This document shows positions 60,243 to 64,000 of a stretch of DNA of 64,000 nt, one piece after another. A model generated the notes under the pieces. That model saw only the letters and a list, made by a program, of their open reading frames with translations. It was not told the origin of the DNA and did not search any database. A program made the translations under genes and the position numbers. The stretch comes from JAGIBJ01 sp032119595 (GTDB lineage Bacteria > Actinomycetota > Thermoleophilia > Solirubrobacterales > Solirubrobacteraceae). The stretch covers positions 186,001-250,000 of the forward strand of contig JAUMBQ010000006.1 in the NCBI GenBank assembly GCA_032119595.1. Direction: 5' to 3'. Every line of letters begins with the position of its first letter. The first letter of the stretch is position 1.

Positions 60243-61210
60243 CCGCCGCTGCGCTCCTCCTCGGCGTCGGCGCCGACCTCGCGCTGGGCGATCCGGCTCG
60301 TCGTCACCCCGTTGCGGGGTTCGGCACGCTCGTCATCGAGGCGGAGCAGCGGTGGTATCGGCCCAGCCGCGGACGCGGACTGGCCCTCACCGTCGTTGGC
60401 GTTGGCGGAACGGCTGCGGCCGTCGCTCTGGCTGAACGCGCGGTCGCAAGCCGCCCGGTCGCTCGCGCCATCCTCGGATCCGCGGTCGTGTGGTCGACGC
60501 TGGGTGGCCGCTCCCTCTGGCGCGTCGCCGGAGAACTCGCGGACCACCTCGAACGAAGCGACGTCGATGCGGCACGCGACTTGCTCCCGTCGCTCGCCGG
60601 CCGCGACCCGAGCGCGCTCAGCGCCAGCGAACTCGCGCGCGCCGGCACGGAATCCGTCGCCGAGAACACCTCCGACGCGATCATCGGCGCGCTCTTCTAC
60701 GGCGCCCTTGGCGGGCCCACCGCCGCCGCGGCCTTCCGCGCCGCCAATACGCTGGACGCGATGGTCGGGCACCACACCGCCAGGTACGAGCAGTTCGGAT
60801 GGGCTTCGGCACGATTCGACGACCTCCTCGGATATCTCCCGTCCCGCCTCGGCGCTGGCCTGGCTGTACTCGCCGCACCGACGGTGGGCGGCGACCGCCG
60901 CCAAACCGCAGCGATCTTGAAGCGCGACGGCCGCGCCCACCCCAGTCCGAACGCCGGCCCGATGGAAGCGTCGTTTGCTGGCGCGCTTGGTGTGCAACTC
61001 GGCGGACCGCTTCATTACGGCCCTCGCCTTGAGGTCCGCCCCACGCTGGGCAACGGGCGCAACCCGGACCCGCAGGCCCTCCGAGGCGCCGTTCGTTTGT
61101 CGCAGGCCGTCACCGCGGGCACGCTCGTAGCGTCGCTCGCGCTGAGGGCATCCGTCGTCACGCTGCGCCGCCGGGCCAGCCGCAACACCGGTCGCGGGGA
61201 CGCCGAATGA
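60239..61210 (+). CDS. cobD: Cobalamin biosynthesis protein CobD/CbiB
   Basis: 323 residues, GTG start overlapping the previous stop. Membrane protein with several helices; CbiB pattern LGVGADLALGDPARRHPVAGFG at the start, TESVAENTSDAIIGALFYGALGGPTAAAAFRAANTLDAMVGH in the middle and PNAGPMEASFAGALGVQLGG later. It attaches aminopropanol (phosphate) to cobyric acid to give cobinamide. It overlaps cobQ by four bases. Confidence 0.95.
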   Translation: MTAAALLLGVGADLALGDPARRHPVAGFGTLVIEAEQRWYRPSRGRGLALTVVGVGGTAAAVALAERAVASRPVARAILGSAVVWSTLGGRSLWRVAGELADHLERSDVDAARDLLPSLAGRDPSALSASELARAGTESVAENTSDAIIGALFYGALGGPTAAAAFRAANTLDAMVGHHTARYEQFGWASARFDDLLGYLPSRLGAGLAVLAAPTVGGDRRQTAAILKRDGRAHPSPNAGPMEASFAGALGVQLGGPLHYGPRLEVRPTLGNGRNPDPQALRGAVRLSQAVTAGTLVASLALRASVVTLRRRASRNTGRGDAE

Positions 61211-62769
61211 AGCCGATGCGCGCAGACCGGAAGCTGGACTCGCTTCGCGGCGCGCTGCTGGTCGCCGGCACGCACTCCGATGCCGGCAAGTCGCTCGTGA
61301 CCGCGGGCCTCTGCCGTTGGCTGATGAGGCAGGGCGTCTCGGTCGCGCCGTTCAAAGCGCAAAACATGGCCCTGAACTCGGTCGTCGCCAAGGGCGGATT
61401 CGAGATCGGGCGAGCCCAAGCGATGCAGGCTGCGGCGTCCGGGATCGAGGCCGAAGTGGCGATGAACCCGATCCTGATCAAGCCGTCGGGTGAGGGCCAC
61501 AGCCAGGTCGTCGTGATGGGCAAGCCGTACGCCGACGTGAGTGCGCGCAGCTACCAAGACCTCAAGGACGAACTTCGGCCTGTCGTGAGCGAGGCACTCG
61601 CGCAGCTCCAAGCCCGCTACGACGTCGTGATCTGCGAAGGCGCAGGCAGTCCGGCCGAGATCAACCTGCGGGGCGCCGACCTGGTGAACATGGGTCTGGC
61701 GACGACCGCCGGTCTCCCGGTATTGCTCGTTGGCGACATCGACCGCGGCGGCGTGTTTGCGTCGCTCCTCGGCACGCTTGCCGCGCTGGATGCGGCCGAC
61801 CAATCTCATATCGCCGGCTACGTCATCAACAAGTTCCGGGGCGACCCGGCGGTGCTCGCGCCCGGGCTCGAGATGATCGAGGGCCTCACCGGCCGGCCGG
61901 TCCTCGGCGTGCTCCCCTACCTCGAGAACCTCTTCCTCGACGCCGAGGACTCGCTTGCGATCGAGAAGCCGCGCCCGGAGCTCGAGCGCGACCGGGCCGA
62001 TGGGACGCTCGATATTGCGGTCGTGCGCCTTCGGTGGATGAGTAACTTCACCGATCTCGACGCGCTCGCGCAGGAGCCCGGCGTTCGCGTGCGGTTCACG
62101 CGCTCACCGGTCGACATCGAGCGGGCCGATCTCGTGGTCGTCCCCGGCACCAAGGCAACCGTCGAGGATCTTGCGCGACTCCGCGCCTCCGGCCTCGATC
62201 AGGCGCTGATCGAGCGCGACCGCCGCGGCGACCCGATCCTCGGCGTCTGCGGTGGCTACCAGCTGCTCGGTGAGTCGATCATCGACGATGTCGAGTCCGG
62301 TGCCGGTGAAGTGCGCGGCCTCGGCCTCCTCCCGGTCTCGACCACCTTCAAGCCTTCCAAGATTCTGCGCACGACGAGCGGCCACAGCGCGCTGCTCGGC
62401 AGCGACGTTGGCGGATATGAGATCCGGCACGGTCGTCCGCGCCTGCACGGTGGCGCGCCGCTCATCACCGACGACCAGGGCGGCGTGGAAGGCTGCGTGG
62501 TCGGCAGCACCATGGGCACGTCGTGGCACGGTCTCCTGGAGCACGACGACGCGCGCCGCGCCCTGCTGCGGTGGGCCGCAAGCCTGCGGGATCTCCCCTT
62601 CGTGCCGGCCCCTGGGACCAGCTTCGCGGCCGAGCGCGAGCAGCAACTCGACGCCCTCGGCGATCTCGTCGGAGCCCACCTGGACACGGCGCGAGTCCTC
62701 GAACTGATCGAGACCGGAGCGCCGCTCCCCCTTCCCAGCCTCACCCTGGCGCTCACGCCGCCGGGATAA
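61207..62769 (+). CDS. cobQ: Cobyric acid synthase
   Basis: 520 residues. N-terminal P-loop-type domain (GTHSDAGKSLVTAGLCRWL, then FKAQNMALNSVV) and C-terminal glutamine amidotransferase domain (about 265-460) with nucleophile Cys in GVCGGYQLLG and a downstream GLLEHDDARRAL block with His. It amidates four side chains of adenosylcobyrinic acid a,c-diamide using Gln and ATP. It is the last gene of the cobC-cobD-cobQ run. Confidence 0.96.
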   Translation: MKPMRADRKLDSLRGALLVAGTHSDAGKSLVTAGLCRWLMRQGVSVAPFKAQNMALNSVVAKGGFEIGRAQAMQAAASGIEAEVAMNPILIKPSGEGHSQVVVMGKPYADVSARSYQDLKDELRPVVSEALAQLQARYDVVICEGAGSPAEINLRGADLVNMGLATTAGLPVLLVGDIDRGGVFASLLGTLAALDAADQSHIAGYVINKFRGDPAVLAPGLEMIEGLTGRPVLGVLPYLENLFLDAEDSLAIEKPRPELERDRADGTLDIAVVRLRWMSNFTDLDALAQEPGVRVRFTRSPVDIERADLVVVPGTKATVEDLARLRASGLDQALIERDRRGDPILGVCGGYQLLGESIIDDVESGAGEVRGLGLLPVSTTFKPSKILRTTSGHSALLGSDVGGYEIRHGRPRLHGGAPLITDDQGGVEGCVVGSTMGTSWHGLLEHDDARRALLRWAASLRDLPFVPAPGTSFAAEREQQLDALGDLVGAHLDTARVLELIETGAPLPLPSLTLALTPPG

Positions 62770-62826
62770 CCGCCGACGTTCTCAGGAGCGCCTGCTCAGA
62801 AGCATTACGCTCAGCGATCGACCCCC

Positions 62827-64000
62827 ATGCTCGAGCTCGTGACCCCCACCGACCCCGCGCCGCCAGGCCCACCGCCAACCGGCGGGCGGGTGTCGAGGCA
62901 CGAGCTTGCTCGCGATCGACGGATCTGGCTGGCGCACGGCGTGACCCTCGCGTTCCTGGCCGTCGCGACCGGCGTGCTTGCGTTTGCGGTCCCGGCCTTC
63001 GACCTCGCCGCGATGCTCGCATTCGCGGCGCTCCTGGCCGTCGGGGCCGGCGTGTTCTTCGCGACCAGCCCACCGGTCATCAGCTCCCTGGAGAGCCACC
63101 TCACGCTCATCAGCGTCTATGGATTCGTCGGGATCGGAGAACTCGCCTACGCCCCGGACTGGGCCGTTCCACTCGGCGCGGCCGGCTTCGTCGGGACGCT
63201 CGTGGCCCTGCGGGTCGAGACCACCCGTCAGATCGTTGCGCACCTGGTCGCCGCATCGGTTTGCCTCAGCGTGCCGGCGGTCGTCGTTGGCGCCGACAGC
63301 CGCGGTGTCCTGGGGCTCGTCGCCGTGCTCGCGGCCGTGTGGACCCTGTGCACCTGCTGCGTGCTGCTCTTCGAAGCTGTCGAGGAGCAGGGCCGCCAGC
63401 TCGAGAAGCGCCTGCGTCACGACCCGCTCACGGGCGTTGGCAATCAGCGCCACCTGAGCGAACTCCTCACCGCGTCGCTTGAGCATCATGCACGCGCGCG
63501 CCGCCCGCTCTCGATCATCGCCCTCGACCTCACCAACTTCGGAGCACTGAATCAGGAACTCGGGCGGGCCGCAGGCGATGAACTCCTCGCCCAGGCGGCC
63601 ACGGCAATCGCAAGCGTGGTGCGGGAGCAAGACAGCGTCACACGGCCGATCGACGACGAGTTCTGGATCGTGCTTCCCGAGACCGACGCGCTGGGGGCAC
63701 TGGAGATCCAGAGCGCCGTCCACGACGCCTTGGGCCAGATCGGGACGGGCGTCGAAGACGTTCCTACCCTGAGCGCCGCGATGGGCGTCGTCTCGTACCC
63801 GCGCGATGCCGTGCAGACCGGCGTCCTCGTCGATCTCGCGCGCGACCGGATGATGACCGACCAGGAACGAGGGCGCACCAACCCGGTCGAAGCACCCGTC
63901 GGGGACCCACCGCCGTTCGTGGCGGTGACCGCCGAGCTTCCGGTCGCCATCCGCGGGCTGTCCCGACGGGACCTCGCTGAGGATCCGCGGGTCTGGCGCA
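62827..64000 (+). CDS. Membrane GGDEF-domain protein, C-terminus off window
   Basis: At least 391 residues from ATG 62827, open at the window end. About six membrane helices (35-185) precede a GGDEF domain (from RHDPLTGVGNQRHLSELL). The metal-binding segment LSIIALDLTNFGALNQELGRAAGDELL is intact, but the signature reads RPIDDEF where GGDEF is expected. Loss of both Gly suggests it may not make c-di-GMP, or only weakly; it could bind GTP as a sensor. The part beyond is Pro-rich and may lead to a further domain outside the window. Confidence 0.85.
   Translation, partial: MLELVTPTDPAPPGPPPTGGRVSRHELARDRRIWLAHGVTLAFLAVATGVLAFAVPAFDLAAMLAFAALLAVGAGVFFATSPPVISSLESHLTLISVYGFVGIGELAYAPDWAVPLGAAGFVGTLVALRVETTRQIVAHLVAASVCLSVPAVVVGADSRGVLGLVAVLAAVWTLCTCCVLLFEAVEEQGRQLEKRLRHDPLTGVGNQRHLSELLTASLEHHARARRPLSIIALDLTNFGALNQELGRAAGDELLAQAATAIASVVREQDSVTRPIDDEFWIVLPETDALGALEIQSAVHDALGQIGTGVEDVPTLSAAMGVVSYPRDAVQTGVLVDLARDRMMTDQERGRTNPVEAPVGDPPPFVAVTAELPVAIRGLSRRDLAEDPRVWR

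Overview
The window is high-GC DNA with dense, overlapping genes, many GTG starts and few strong Shine-Dalgarno sequences. This fits an actinobacterium. The gene set (stand-alone HMG-CoA reductase, AlkB with rubredoxin, two cytochromes P450, a cholesterol-oxidase-like enzyme, several HD-GYP membrane proteins) suggests a soil or aquatic lineage, possibly Thermoleophilia/Solirubrobacterales. The lineage guess is inference from content, not a database result.

Region 1 (1 to about 10.4 kb) is the right end of an integrated mobile element whose left end lies outside the window. It is visibly less GC-rich than the rest. It ends with a tyrosine recombinase gene beside the 5' half of a tRNA-Val(CAC) gene that breaks off in the anticodon stem. 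Its cargo is mostly exported or surface proteins: a beta-propeller protein, a type IV pilin fused to a PKD-like domain, a second PKD protein with a degenerate pilin N-terminus, small secreted proteins and an Excalibur lipoprotein. Three genes carry near-identical promoters with fixed spacing that abut the start codon, so their mRNAs are probably leaderless and co-regulated.

Region 2 (10.4 to 25 kb) is chromosomal: a phospholipase-A2-like secreted protein, a DsbA-fold isomerase, an Aat-like transferase, a lipocalin diverging from HMG-CoA reductase, TetR regulators, small exported proteins, a subtilase, and an alkane hydroxylation operon (alkB, rubredoxin, tetR) with a clear promoter and an upstream inverted repeat.

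Region 3 (25 to 34 kb) holds four paralogous membrane-anchored HD-GYP proteins (predicted c-di-GMP phosphodiesterases) on the minus strand, interrupted by a RecQ helicase fused to a phosphoribosyltransferase-like domain and by a tRNA-Ser(GGA) gene.

Region 4 (34 to 55 kb) is mixed metabolism and transport: a tetR-P450 pair, an M29 aminopeptidase, a P450-lipoprotein pair, DHA2-type efflux facing an AI-2E family permease, a carbonic anhydrase / PPK2 / phasin-like operon, cysteine dioxygenase with an amidohydrolase, DedA, a cholesterol-oxidase-like flavoenzyme, YibE/F, a VapBC module, an SDR and a sugar-dehydrogenase-like lipoprotein.

Region 5 (55 to 63 kb) is late cobalamin biosynthesis: cobS and a bluB-cobT fusion on the minus strand, then cobC-like, cobD and cobQ on the plus strand with 4-base overlaps, with a DedA protein and a thymidylate kinase between. 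A GGDEF-type protein with a degenerate active site runs off the right end.
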